From: CAZBWE01 sp964581905
GTDB lineage: Bacteria > Planctomycetota > Phycisphaerae > Sedimentisphaerales > Anaerobacaceae
Direction: 5' to 3'
Length of the DNA: 48,804 nt
Assembly (NCBI GenBank): GCA_964581905.1
Contig: CAZOQJ010000004.1
Location: forward strand, 1-48,804
Shown here in pieces: positions 41,043 through 48,804 of the stretch. Numbering within the stretch: position 1 is the first letter of the stretch; each line of letters starts with the position of its first letter. The notes under the pieces are model-generated. The model was not told the origin of the DNA. It saw nothing but the letters and a program-made list of their open reading frames with translations, and made no database searches. A program made the translations under genes and the position numbers.

Positions 41043-42824
41043 TTATTGTGCCTGTTTTTGTTGTTCAATCAGCATTTTTTCCTGCTGTTCTAATTGCTCG
41101 GCGAGTTTGGGCCTTTCAACCTTTATCCGGCCAAGTAGATTTTGTCTCAAGTAGGGTGGATACCGCTGGTCATAAAGAAAGTCCATAAGCGCAAGGTATC
41201 TTAGCAGTGGAAGTTCAGGCAGGTCAATTCGGGTTTCGCCCTTATATTCTGATAGGTAATGTTGATGAATTTCCTTTGCCACTTTTTCTCTGCCGAATGC
41301 GCCATCATCGTCACGAATTGCATATAAATAATAACTCTCTCTCAGGATAGCCGTTATCTGCTCTTTTGCGTTATTTATACCTATTCTTTCGAGTTCTTCA
41401 AGCATCCTCGACCTTGCGAAAACGATTAGAGGGACTTGAAACTCAGGCAGTGGATACCACTCTTTCAGTAGGTTATAAATTTTTTGCGCCTGGTTTCTAT
41501 GGCCTGATTGATAGAAAGAAAGCACAGCGTTTTTGAGCATATTTCGATGGCCGTTTCCAAATGATTCTAATCTTTTTATGTCTGTGCTCTTTTTATATTT
41601 CTCGAGAATTGCCAGTACTGCATTATTATACGACTCAAACATTCTCAAATCAGGGCGCAGAAATATGTCTTTAACAAACCTGCGGCTTGGCTGCGAGGAA
41701 GAATCCTGTAGTGTTTGAACCGGTACGTCATAGATAAATATTTTTCCATCGCGGAACAGATTTTGCAGGCTTTGGGCTACGATACGGTCGGTGTTGGTTT
41801 CGCTAGTCTCAATCTCGCGACCTTCCGGGAGCTCACTTGAGCCGGCTTGCTGCAAACCTTTTACTGCCCAGTAAATTGCGTGACTGTCAGGGTGCCGCCA
41901 ATCCAGGGGCCAATGAGTATTTGGTTCATTGAAGTCAGTTGGGCCGTACGTCTTATTTATCTCGCGCATCAATACCGGGTCAAGTTTCCATGTATTTCGC
42001 AGCTCATATGCCTTGGCGAAAATATCAAATTTTTTCAGGGCTTCTGTGCCTCTAAAGTTATCTATTGTCCTGCCGGCAACGGGATTGAATCTGCTTGCAT
42101 TTTGCCGTAGTAACAAATAATTGCTGACAAACTCAGCACCCTCGGTGGAAAAAGCGTCATCAGCAGATGCCAATTCTGTAATAAATTCATTGGCATCATT
42201 TTTAATGAGCCGCCATTCTGCAGGTGCGTTGGCAAGGGCTTCGAAGTATTCATTATCAGCGGTTCCGAGCAGCGGCTCCATTGCCAAAGCCAGTTGAATT
42301 TTGTAATACTTGTGTACGTCATCTGATACGTCGCCTATTTTATGCTGAAATATTCTGGCCAGCTCTCGGTAGAGTTCAAGACTCTTTGGGTTCCATCGAA
42401 TTCCTTTGTCTCGAAGCAGCTCATAGCCGTTTCTAACCCACAGCCAGCGCTGGTCCGGCTGAGTTGGAGGTATGGCAACTGAAATATTATAAGCCATATT
42501 CCACGCCTGAAATTCCCACACCGATGGGAAGCGAGGCTGTAACGTGGTTATCAATTCAGCGAGCTGTTTTGCGTCGAAAAACTGCCCTTGTTCTTTAAGT
42601 TTATCTGCCCGCATCCATAAGACATCTACGACCAGGCCGCGAAAAGCCCCCGTTGCGATGGTTGCAAATGCCAGTGTAGGGGGAACGTTTTCAGCCTTTT
42701 CGATAATCAGGTTCATTTGCTCTCGCTGCAAATTTATATAGTCCAGCCATAAACCGGCGGTAATAAGCAAAAAGACCGAGAGTGAAATACAAACAGAACA
42801 AATTATTGCGTCACGCCAATGCAT
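41043..42824 (-). CDS. Conserved-looking membrane-anchored protein with helical repeats
   Basis: A 593-residue protein with one N-terminal membrane segment (ICSVCISLSVFLLITAGLWL) and a large helical region that looks TPR-like (for example LRDKGIRWNPKSLELYRELA and ILEKYKKSTDIKRLESFGNG). I recognise no named family. It lies in a minus-strand run directly downstream of an ABC-2 permease and ATPase, so it may work with that exporter. It is probably anchored in the membrane with the repeats outside; no catalytic motif is visible. Confidence 0.6.
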   Translation of the reverse strand: MHWRDAIICSVCISLSVFLLITAGLWLDYINLQREQMNLIIEKAENVPPTLAFATIATGAFRGLVVDVLWMRADKLKEQGQFFDAKQLAELITTLQPRFPSVWEFQAWNMAYNISVAIPPTQPDQRWLWVRNGYELLRDKGIRWNPKSLELYRELARIFQHKIGDVSDDVHKYYKIQLALAMEPLLGTADNEYFEALANAPAEWRLIKNDANEFITELASADDAFSTEGAEFVSNYLLLRQNASRFNPVAGRTIDNFRGTEALKKFDIFAKAYELRNTWKLDPVLMREINKTYGPTDFNEPNTHWPLDWRHPDSHAIYWAVKGLQQAGSSELPEGREIETSETNTDRIVAQSLQNLFRDGKIFIYDVPVQTLQDSSSQPSRRFVKDIFLRPDLRMFESYNNAVLAILEKYKKSTDIKRLESFGNGHRNMLKNAVLSFYQSGHRNQAQKIYNLLKEWYPLPEFQVPLIVFARSRMLEELERIGINNAKEQITAILRESYYLYAIRDDDGAFGREKVAKEIHQHYLSEYKGETRIDLPELPLLRYLALMDFLYDQRYPPYLRQNLLGRIKVERPKLAEQLEQQEKMLIEQQKQAQ

Positions 42825-42875
42825 AATGAACGTTCAGAGTTTTTTGTTGGTTGTTCATGGACTACGAACGATGAA

Positions 42876-44243
42876 CTAAATTATAATTCTCGCAATTTCC
42901 CTAAAGCTGAAAATGAGCAGGCCAAGAAGCAATAGTAAAACTGCTTTGATACAAATCAAGAAAAAGGCGACTTTTGACAATAAAAACCAGCTCAGAATTT
43001 GCGCAGAGACCAGATATTTCGTAGGGTTAAATTTATCAAACTGGGGCATCAGCAGGATAATAGGCCTGACGGTGTAACGATAAATATTACTCAGACTTTC
43101 ACCAAGAAAGTCAAAAGATTCTATAAAGAAACTACTAAAGCTCGCAGTGAAGAAAATCACCAGAGACAGCATTACCGCCACGGGAAACGACAGGAAAGTT
43201 GCGGCTAATATGCCTAAACAGGCCAGAAATATTAAACGCAGTAGTATTAAAAGAGCAGCTCTTATAAAGTTAGCAGTGAAAGTATCGGTTTTGTAGAGTA
43301 CCTTTGGGTCTTCTGAGAATATTACAACCGTGTTGTTCACGGGGACGTTCAAAAATCCAACAGCCAGATGGCCGTCTTTGGGAACTACCGCAGCACTGAT
43401 TTCTATTTCGTGGAAAGTTCGGATTGAATGTGACAGGACACGGTCATAAACAGGGGTCTCACCGGCAACACCATACCTGATGTATTGCCAGTCCCCTATG
43501 ACCCACCTGCCATAAACAGGTGAATTGGACGGACTTATTCCCGAAACATCGTATTTAAACTTGATAAATAAGCTGCCATTTGGGTCAGTGGGTCTGACAT
43601 TATGAAATTCCCAGAGCAAATCGCGACCAACCGCGGCAGCCCGCATCTGAAGTTTTTTTTGGTTGGTAAGCTGGGCGGTGATTTCTTTGCGCGACATGCC
43701 AGCGAACTCTTCAAGCTGGCCGCTCGCCTGGAGCTTTTTGTAAGTATCAATGACTTCCTGGGTAACGTCGGCTTCAGCAGGGGGCAAATCAACTCGTGCA
43801 GTGAAAAACTCGTTGTCCGCCTTGATATGCTGGGCTTTGTTTGCGTCGGTAAATTTCGGTGTATAAATAGTAATGGTGTATATTATTGCAGAAAAGCCGA
43901 TTACCAGAACTACATCCAGTAATATTACACCGAGCAGTTTGCCAAGAACAAGCTGAAAACGGCGGATGGGCTTGGTAAGTACGGTATATATTTGTCTTTG
44001 GTCGATATCGCTCGTTAATGAATAAATTGAAATTATTATCGTGAGCAGACACAATAGAAAACTGGTCAGTGACAGGCCGTAGCTTACAAAGGTTTGCAGC
44101 CGGCCTTTTAAGGTACCGTCGCCTGTCACCGTAGTACCCATCACCGGCAGCATAACTATCAGCAGGATTATAAAGACAGCGGCAATTTTCGTCCGCAGGA
44201 CCTGCTTTATAGTATTTGTGGCGACAGCCCAGATGCTACGCAT
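42876..44243 (-). CDS. ABC-2 type transporter permease
   Basis: A 455-residue membrane protein with a first helix (IAAVFIILLIVMLPVMGTTV), a large soluble insert between helices (about residues 145-310), and about five C-terminal helices. This matches ABC-2 permeases of export systems with an extracytoplasmic domain. It overlaps the ATPase gene by eight bases (ATG inside the end of the upstream gene), implying coupled translation. The cargo is unknown. The gene after it (41043) may be a third component. Confidence 0.85.
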   Translation of the reverse strand: MRSIWAVATNTIKQVLRTKIAAVFIILLIVMLPVMGTTVTGDGTLKGRLQTFVSYGLSLTSFLLCLLTIIISIYSLTSDIDQRQIYTVLTKPIRRFQLVLGKLLGVILLDVVLVIGFSAIIYTITIYTPKFTDANKAQHIKADNEFFTARVDLPPAEADVTQEVIDTYKKLQASGQLEEFAGMSRKEITAQLTNQKKLQMRAAAVGRDLLWEFHNVRPTDPNGSLFIKFKYDVSGISPSNSPVYGRWVIGDWQYIRYGVAGETPVYDRVLSHSIRTFHEIEISAAVVPKDGHLAVGFLNVPVNNTVVIFSEDPKVLYKTDTFTANFIRAALLILLRLIFLACLGILAATFLSFPVAVMLSLVIFFTASFSSFFIESFDFLGESLSNIYRYTVRPIILLMPQFDKFNPTKYLVSAQILSWFLLSKVAFFLICIKAVLLLLLGLLIFSFREIARIII

Positions 44244-45561
44244 CGCCGGACTCTCCTGCTTCAGGTTTATAGGTTTGTTTACTATCGCCGGGTTCGTTTT
44301 CTGTTAGTTGGTCTAAGATGCTTTTTGGGGTTTGCTCTTGTGATTCGACCGGTTTTGTTCCAATTTCTTCATTATTTTTAACAACGGCTTTGGTCTCAAT
44401 CGGCTGGCTCGGCCCGCCGCCCCGACTCGCGTCGGGAGACGCGGGGGCAGGCTTGGTTAGTTTGCTCAGCAAATCCTCATCACCCTTCGGGACTACGGCA
44501 GGGCCTCTCGCCTCCGGCGAAGCTGGGTCGCCCTGACGAGTTGGTCCAGGCATTTCAGCCGGTGCGACCTGCTCAGTTATCATCGGCTCTGACGGTGATG
44601 GCTGTTCAGATACTGAAGCAGAGACAAGCTCATCGAGAATATCTTCTGTAAACACATCAGGTGCAAGAAAACTGCTGATGTGCGTGGAACTGACTGCGCC
44701 ATCTGTAGGCCGGGCCTGATGCTCGGCTGTAGCAACAGTTTTGATAAAGAACGCTTCGAGCTTATCCATCGGCGAGCTGATATCGCACTGGGCCTGCTCT
44801 TGTTGAATTATCTGCTTTATCTTCTCAACAGCAGCATCGCTTATTGCATCAGCGGTAATTTGTGTTTTATGTGTCTGCTGCAAAAGCTCCTTGACCTGCC
44901 CCTCGATTTGGATTTTACCGCCATAGAGTATTGCAATTCTGTCGCATACGTCTTCAACATCTGCCAGCAGATGGCTGCAAAGAAAAACGGTCTTGCCGCG
45001 TTTTGCAAGCTTCAGGATTAAATCCTTTATCTGTCTTGTTCCGATAGGGTCAAGTCCCGTGGTCGGCTCATCTAACACAAGCAAATCCGGGTCGTTTATC
45101 AGCGCCTGCGCCAGGCCGATTCTGCGGGCCATACCTTTTGAATACGTCCCGACGGGTCTGTTTGCGACCGCCTTTAGTCCTACCATATCAAGAAGAGCTT
45201 CGATACGCATTTTCCGTACTTTCGCTGGAAGCTTGAATAATCTGCCGTAAAAATCCAGGGTTTCGCGGGCGTTCAAATATCTGTAAAGATATGACTCTTC
45301 TGGTAGAAAGCCGATTCTTGCATTGATTTTCGGGTCGGCACCATTGCCGCCGAGAATAACGGCTCTTCCTTTTGTCGGATAAAGTAAGCCAAGCAGCATC
45401 TTCAGGGTGGTTGTCTTGCCTGAGCCGTTTGGGCCTAAAAGACCGAAAACCTCATTGTATCGAACCTTCAATTTCAGGTCATCAACGGCGCGAACCCTGT
45501 CCCTGCCCCATAAATCAGAAAAAATCTTGGTCAAAGAAAATGTCTCAACCGCATATTCCAT
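44236..45561 (-). CDS. ABC transporter ATP-binding protein with long C-terminal extension
   Basis: The first 240 residues are a standard ATPase: Walker A LLGPNGSGKTTTLKMLLGLL, signature YSKGMARRIGLAQALI, Walker B DPDLLVLDEPTTGLDPIG, and a switch His in VFLCSHLLADVEDV. The remaining 200 residues are Pro/Glu/Ser/Ala-rich and low complexity, without a known domain. They include two repeat-derived inserts (44409-44449 and 44479-44547). It starts at ATG 45561 and ends inside the permease gene, so the two act together. An export function is probable; the substrate is unknown. Confidence 0.9.
   Translation of the reverse strand: MEYAVETFSLTKIFSDLWGRDRVRAVDDLKLKVRYNEVFGLLGPNGSGKTTTLKMLLGLLYPTKGRAVILGGNGADPKINARIGFLPEESYLYRYLNARETLDFYGRLFKLPAKVRKMRIEALLDMVGLKAVANRPVGTYSKGMARRIGLAQALINDPDLLVLDEPTTGLDPIGTRQIKDLILKLAKRGKTVFLCSHLLADVEDVCDRIAILYGGKIQIEGQVKELLQQTHKTQITADAISDAAVEKIKQIIQQEQAQCDISSPMDKLEAFFIKTVATAEHQARPTDGAVSSTHISSFLAPDVFTEDILDELVSASVSEQPSPSEPMITEQVAPAEMPGPTRQGDPASPEARGPAVVPKGDEDLLSKLTKPAPASPDASRGGGPSQPIETKAVVKNNEEIGTKPVESQEQTPKSILDQLTENEPGDSKQTYKPEAGESGDA
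44409..44449. repeat. Palindromic insert in the ABC ATPase tail
   Basis: CCCGACTCGCGTCGGG hairpin with GACGCGGGGGC adjoining, read in frame as PAPASPDASRGGGPSQ in the C-terminal extension. Confidence 0.5.
44479..44547. repeat. In-frame repeat element in the ABC ATPase (same family as in yggS)
   Basis: On the coding strand it runs from GACCAACTCGTCAGGGCGA to GTCCCGAAGGGTGAT. The yggS element (11956-12001) shares these ends and the same reading frame (PTRQGD...VVPKGD versus PARQGE...GVPNGD), with about 22 bases fewer in the middle. Confidence 0.7.
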
Positions 45562-45617
45562 AGTTTAGAATCCTGTATCTTGGTCACCCACCTTAAATTC
45601 CTGATACTCTGATATCT

Positions 45618-47546
45618 TTATTCGTGGTCGAGTTCCTCGCCGTAGCGTACAAGCCGAGCGCTGTTAAAGACAACTATCAGCGAGCCGGCAAAATGCAGAA
45701 CCGCAGCGTAAACTGCTGGCAGCCACGCCGCTGCGGCTGCTGCAACTCCAAGAATGATAAACATAACTCCGAAACCGAGGTTCTGATTGATAACTCCTCT
45801 GGTCTTTCGCGAAAGCCGAACGAGGAAAGGCACGCGCTTCAGGTCATTGCTCATCAGTGCAATCGAGGCGGAATTTATTGCTACATCGCTACCGGCAGCT
45901 CCCATCGCAATACCAAGGTCACCTGCCGCCAGCGCCGGTGCATCATTTATGCCGTCTCCGATGACCACAACGGTATGACCATCCTTTTTAATTTGCTCAA
46001 CAATGGAGAGTTTGTCTTGTGGCAGGCAATGTGCCTTAAAATCAGTACAGCCCAGTTCCGCGGCGACACGATTGGCAACTTCATCTCTGTCGCCGGTGAG
46101 CATAGTTACTCTCTTTATACCGAGATCAAATAACTCCTTTACTGCATGCTGAGCTTCAGGTCTTGTTTTGTCCTGCAGACCAATCCAGCCGATGCACTTT
46201 GAATCCTTCGCTACATAGAGGGTACTAAAGCCCTGCTCCTCGTGCATGCTTGGGTCGGGGACATTGCTTATATCTGTGTTGTTTTCCTTGAGGAAAGTAT
46301 CTCTTCCCACTAAAATTTTTGCTGAATCGACTAATGCAGTTACACCCTTGCCGGGGATTTCCTGAAAATTGTCTATCTCTGACAAAGACAGTTTTGCCTC
46401 TTTGGCTACCTCCTGCAGCGCCCTTGCAGCAGGGTGTTTGCTCATTTGCTCGGCTGAGGCGGCCGCAGTTAGTAGCTCAGCCGGTTCAACACCTTCTGCA
46501 GGTGTCAGCTTGGTGACATACAATCGGCCGGTTGTAACAGTCCCTGTTTTGTCGAATACCAGCGCTGTCATCTTGCCCGCAACTTCGAGGTCGGCAACGT
46601 TCTTTATCAGGATACCAAGCCGTGCAGAAGCTGAAATTGCAGCCACCATTGCCGTTGGAGTCGCCAGTATCAAAGCGCAGGGGCAGGAGATGACAAGTAT
46701 TGTAATCGCCCTGTTAATATCGTCGGTGAAGAACAAAACTATGCCTGCAATCATCAAAATCGTCGGCGTATACCATTTAACATAACGGTCGATTATTCGC
46801 ATAATCGGTATCTTTGTCTGCTCTGCCTGTATAATCAGTGATTGCACTTTGCCGAGAGTGGTATCTTTGCCTGCTTTTGTTACGGTGATATCCAGCACAC
46901 CAGTAAGGTTATTTGTGCCGGCGAAGACCTGCATGCCGGGAACTTTATCAACGGGTAAGGATTCACCTGTTATTGTTGCCTCATTGATGGAGCTAAGCCC
47001 TTTGATAACCTCGCCGTCTGCCGGTATGTTGTCGCCGGGTCGGACACGTATACAATCACCCCGTTTTAAACTGCTTACGTTTACTTCCTTTTCACTACCA
47101 TCGCTGTTGATAAGATTTGCCTTTGTAGGTGTCAGCTTTATCAGGGACTCGATTGAGACGCGGGCACCGAGAGCGGTGCGGGTTTCGACAAGCTCGCTTA
47201 AGAGCATAAAAAATGCAACGATACCAGCAGTGACATATTCCCCTGTCGCAAAGGCGGCCAATATTGCCAACGTTACCAGCTCGTCCATATGCATCTCTTT
47301 TTTGATAAGGCTCTTTATCGCATGCAGAACGATGGGAGCGCCCAGCAGTATCGCGCCAACCATTGCTAATAACTCGGATTGAAAGCTGCCGATGCCATAG
47401 AGATACTTTGAGCGAGCTATGCCGCTGCTTATCAGCAGCATTCCGCCTGCCAATGTCCCCAATAGAGCGATACTTACGCGAATCTGCTTGCTGTAGGTAT
47501 GTTCAGCAGCGATATCCTGCTTAAAATGTAAATGTTCATGAGCCAT
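45618..47546 (-). CDS. Heavy-metal-transporting P1B-type ATPase
   Basis: A 642-residue membrane pump that exports transition metal ions using ATP. Visible: TGESLPVDK, the metal-binding CPC in ISCPCALILATPTAM, the phosphorylation site DKTGTVTTG, KHPAARALQEV, and GDGINDAPALAAGDLGIAMG. There is no N-terminal HMA/CXXC domain; instead the N-terminus begins MAHEHLHFKQ. The final helix has HFAGSLIVVFNSARLV, which differs from the standard Zn/Cd and Cu patterns, so I do not assign a metal. It lies 34 bases upstream of the SPFH gene end (same strand); no regulator is adjacent. Confidence 0.92.
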   Translation of the reverse strand: MAHEHLHFKQDIAAEHTYSKQIRVSIALLGTLAGGMLLISSGIARSKYLYGIGSFQSELLAMVGAILLGAPIVLHAIKSLIKKEMHMDELVTLAILAAFATGEYVTAGIVAFFMLLSELVETRTALGARVSIESLIKLTPTKANLINSDGSEKEVNVSSLKRGDCIRVRPGDNIPADGEVIKGLSSINEATITGESLPVDKVPGMQVFAGTNNLTGVLDITVTKAGKDTTLGKVQSLIIQAEQTKIPIMRIIDRYVKWYTPTILMIAGIVLFFTDDINRAITILVISCPCALILATPTAMVAAISASARLGILIKNVADLEVAGKMTALVFDKTGTVTTGRLYVTKLTPAEGVEPAELLTAAASAEQMSKHPAARALQEVAKEAKLSLSEIDNFQEIPGKGVTALVDSAKILVGRDTFLKENNTDISNVPDPSMHEEQGFSTLYVAKDSKCIGWIGLQDKTRPEAQHAVKELFDLGIKRVTMLTGDRDEVANRVAAELGCTDFKAHCLPQDKLSIVEQIKKDGHTVVVIGDGINDAPALAAGDLGIAMGAAGSDVAINSASIALMSNDLKRVPFLVRLSRKTRGVINQNLGFGVMFIILGVAAAAAAWLPAVYAAVLHFAGSLIVVFNSARLVRYGEELDHE

Positions 47547-47580
47547 AGTTTCGTATTTATTTATTCGTAATTGTTCATTT

Positions 47581-48804
47581 CTATTTATGGGTTTTTGGTT
47601 TTATGGTTGGGTCTCTGTTTAGCTGTATCCAGATTTCATTGCCTTTGGTGCCTTCGGTCGGCTGTATTATTATTTTTTCGTCCACATTGTTAAGAACCTC
47701 TTCAATGGCGTCCTGGTAGATTTTTTGCAGGACGAGTTTCGGACGTTTACGGTATTCCGGCAGTATCTGCTGCAGGTATTCAGCATTGGCTCTGGCGGTT
47801 TCCACGACCGTTGTTCGATAGGCGCGTGCCTCGGCGATTTTCTCCTGGCCAGCACCGGCCAATTGGTTCCAGAACTGTTCTTTCTTTTCCGGACTTATAT
47901 TTTCGTTCTCAATAGCCCCAAGAAGTTCCTCAGCGACCGGGCCGGCAGCTTCGTTTAAAGTTTGTGTGGCGTACGTTCTGGCTTCATCGATGGTTTTTTG
48001 ACTGTCCTGACTTGCACTGATAAGTGCCTCGAACGCCGCATTAACCTGCCGAGGCCATGTTATATCCGTCAATTGCACCGATTCAACTGTTATACCGCTT
48101 TCTATCTTGTCGAGCTTTTCCTGCAGCAGTTTTTTGACGTGTTCGGTTACATGACCAACTTTTTCAAACATTGCCTCGTCGATGGTATAGTTGACCATTG
48201 CCGTTACAACCGCATCGGCAAACAGATTTTTCAGAAGCGGCGTTATGCTTTCTTTCATAATATCGAGGTATATCTGGCCGGATTTTATATCTTCGACGTG
48301 AACGTTTTTGAAAAAGCGTTCGGGGTTCTTAAGCTCAGGGTCTTTGACCTGATAGGTAAGCTGCCATTTACAGTGAAGAATGTTGTAATCGCTGCCGGCA
48401 GAATCTCCGATGGTTTCAGTTTGTTTTTCGCTTCGGGTAATACAGTAACCATCGCGTTTGGGGTTTAAAGTTCGTTCAATGCGTTCTTTGGCTTGCGGCC
48501 TTTCCTCGTACCAGAACGAGTTGATGGCCAGGTTAACCTTTTTTTCTACGGGTATTTTGACGACTTCATCTATTGGATACGGAAATACCCAGTGCAACCA
48601 GGGTAATGGACCGACCAAACCAGGCCCTAGAACCCTTTCCTCGCGTTCGCCCCGAATCTTGCCGAATCGAAGAACAAGAGCTTGCTCATCAGGGCCAATC
48701 GTTCTAAAACCTGAGGCGAAGAAAAGAATTACCAGCACTATCATTATTACCTTCAGGATGATAAAGCTCAGCCGAAGTGCTTCCGACAGTGATTTGCCGG
48801 CTGC
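47581..48804 (-). CDS. SPFH/HflK-like membrane protease modulator (5'-truncated by window edge)
   Basis: The protein reads GFRTIGPDEQALVLRFGKIR and then the SPFH/band 7 domain (about residues 20-230), with a coiled-coil AARAY/EARTYATQ-type tail. This is the HflK/HflC family, which surrounds the FtsH protease and regulates membrane protein turnover. An internal ATG lies at 48744, but the frame stays open to the window end. The upstream codons spell SLSEALRLSFIILKVI, which looks like the normal HflK-type transmembrane start, so the true start is probably outside the window. The protein continues to a TAG at 47581. Confidence 0.88.
   Translation of the reverse strand, partial: AAGKSLSEALRLSFIILKVIMIVLVILFFASGFRTIGPDEQALVLRFGKIRGEREERVLGPGLVGPLPWLHWVFPYPIDEVVKIPVEKKVNLAINSFWYEERPQAKERIERTLNPKRDGYCITRSEKQTETIGDSAGSDYNILHCKWQLTYQVKDPELKNPERFFKNVHVEDIKSGQIYLDIMKESITPLLKNLFADAVVTAMVNYTIDEAMFEKVGHVTEHVKKLLQEKLDKIESGITVESVQLTDITWPRQVNAAFEALISASQDSQKTIDEARTYATQTLNEAAGPVAEELLGAIENENISPEKKEQFWNQLAGAGQEKIAEARAYRTTVVETARANAEYLQQILPEYRKRPKLVLQKIYQDAIEEVLNNVDEKIIIQPTEGTKGNEIWIQLNRDPTIKPKTHK

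Noticed and set aside
1..48804. CRISPR arrays, prophage or transposase genes
   Set aside because: No set of regularly spaced identical repeats and no transposase, integrase or phage structural protein was seen on either strand.

Overview
The window looks like a chromosomal segment of an anaerobic or microaerobic Planctomycetota bacterium, probably of the Phycisphaerae. This is an inference from a dockerin-like module in a DUF362 protein, HflK-type SPFH proteins, a membrane pyrophosphatase, frequent GTG/TTG starts, and many dispersed GC-rich palindromic repeats. No rRNA gene is present to confirm it. One tRNA gene, tRNA-Ser(GCU), is present on the minus strand. No phage, transposase or CRISPR array was seen.

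Layout. 0-2.2 kb: a GxxExxY gene, a cyclase-fold-like hypothetical and a nitrilase-family hydrolase, set among CACAGAG-type repeats. 2.2-10.4 kb: housekeeping genes on the plus strand (argJ, hppA, rsfS-argS, yjbQ, an MFS transporter). 10.4-11.7 kb: a gene-poor stretch with a 209-bp imperfect palindrome, a candidate minus-strand small RNA with promoter and terminator, and a REP-like palindrome. 11.7-16.2 kb: yggS, a SpoIIE-type phosphatase, accB and accC. 16.2-18.4 kb: an insertion-like module of MNT nucleotidyltransferase plus amber-interrupted HEPN protein, flanked by a 48-bp exact duplication of the accC 3' end, followed by a DUF3795 gene and broken gene remnants.

18.4-30.8 kb is the centrepiece: a nearly complete siroheme-dependent heme b pathway. 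It holds hemC, ahbB, hemX, hemA, ahbD, an uncharacterised secreted protein, ahbC, hemL, a cobA-hemD fusion and ahbA, followed by ccsA and resB for System II cytochrome c assembly. Glutamyl-tRNA is converted to ALA (HemA, HemL). Porphobilinogen goes to uroporphyrinogen III (HemC, HemD), then precorrin-2 (CobA). Siroheme is decarboxylated (AhbA/AhbB), the acetate side chains are processed (AhbC) and AhbD makes heme b. HemB and the precorrin-2 dehydrogenase/ferrochelatase are not in the window.

30.9-48.8 kb, mostly minus strand: a secreted phospholipase D-like protein, tRNA-Ser beside a hairpin-rich repeat, a large DUF362/dockerin/gluconolactonase-like fusion, a small unknown protein, ruvX, a mannose-1-phosphate guanylyltransferase, pgi, a UvrD/PcrA helicase, a conserved-looking unknown plus an ABC-2 exporter, a metal P-type ATPase and the start-truncated SPFH protein at the window edge.

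A second theme is that short palindromic elements sit in frame inside coding genes (rsfS, yggS, ccsA, pgi, an ABC ATPase and a glycosyltransferase remnant), resembling the Rickettsia palindromic elements. Two unrelated genes, yggS and the ABC ATPase, carry the same element in the same reading frame. All functional calls come from reading motifs by eye; no database search was possible.
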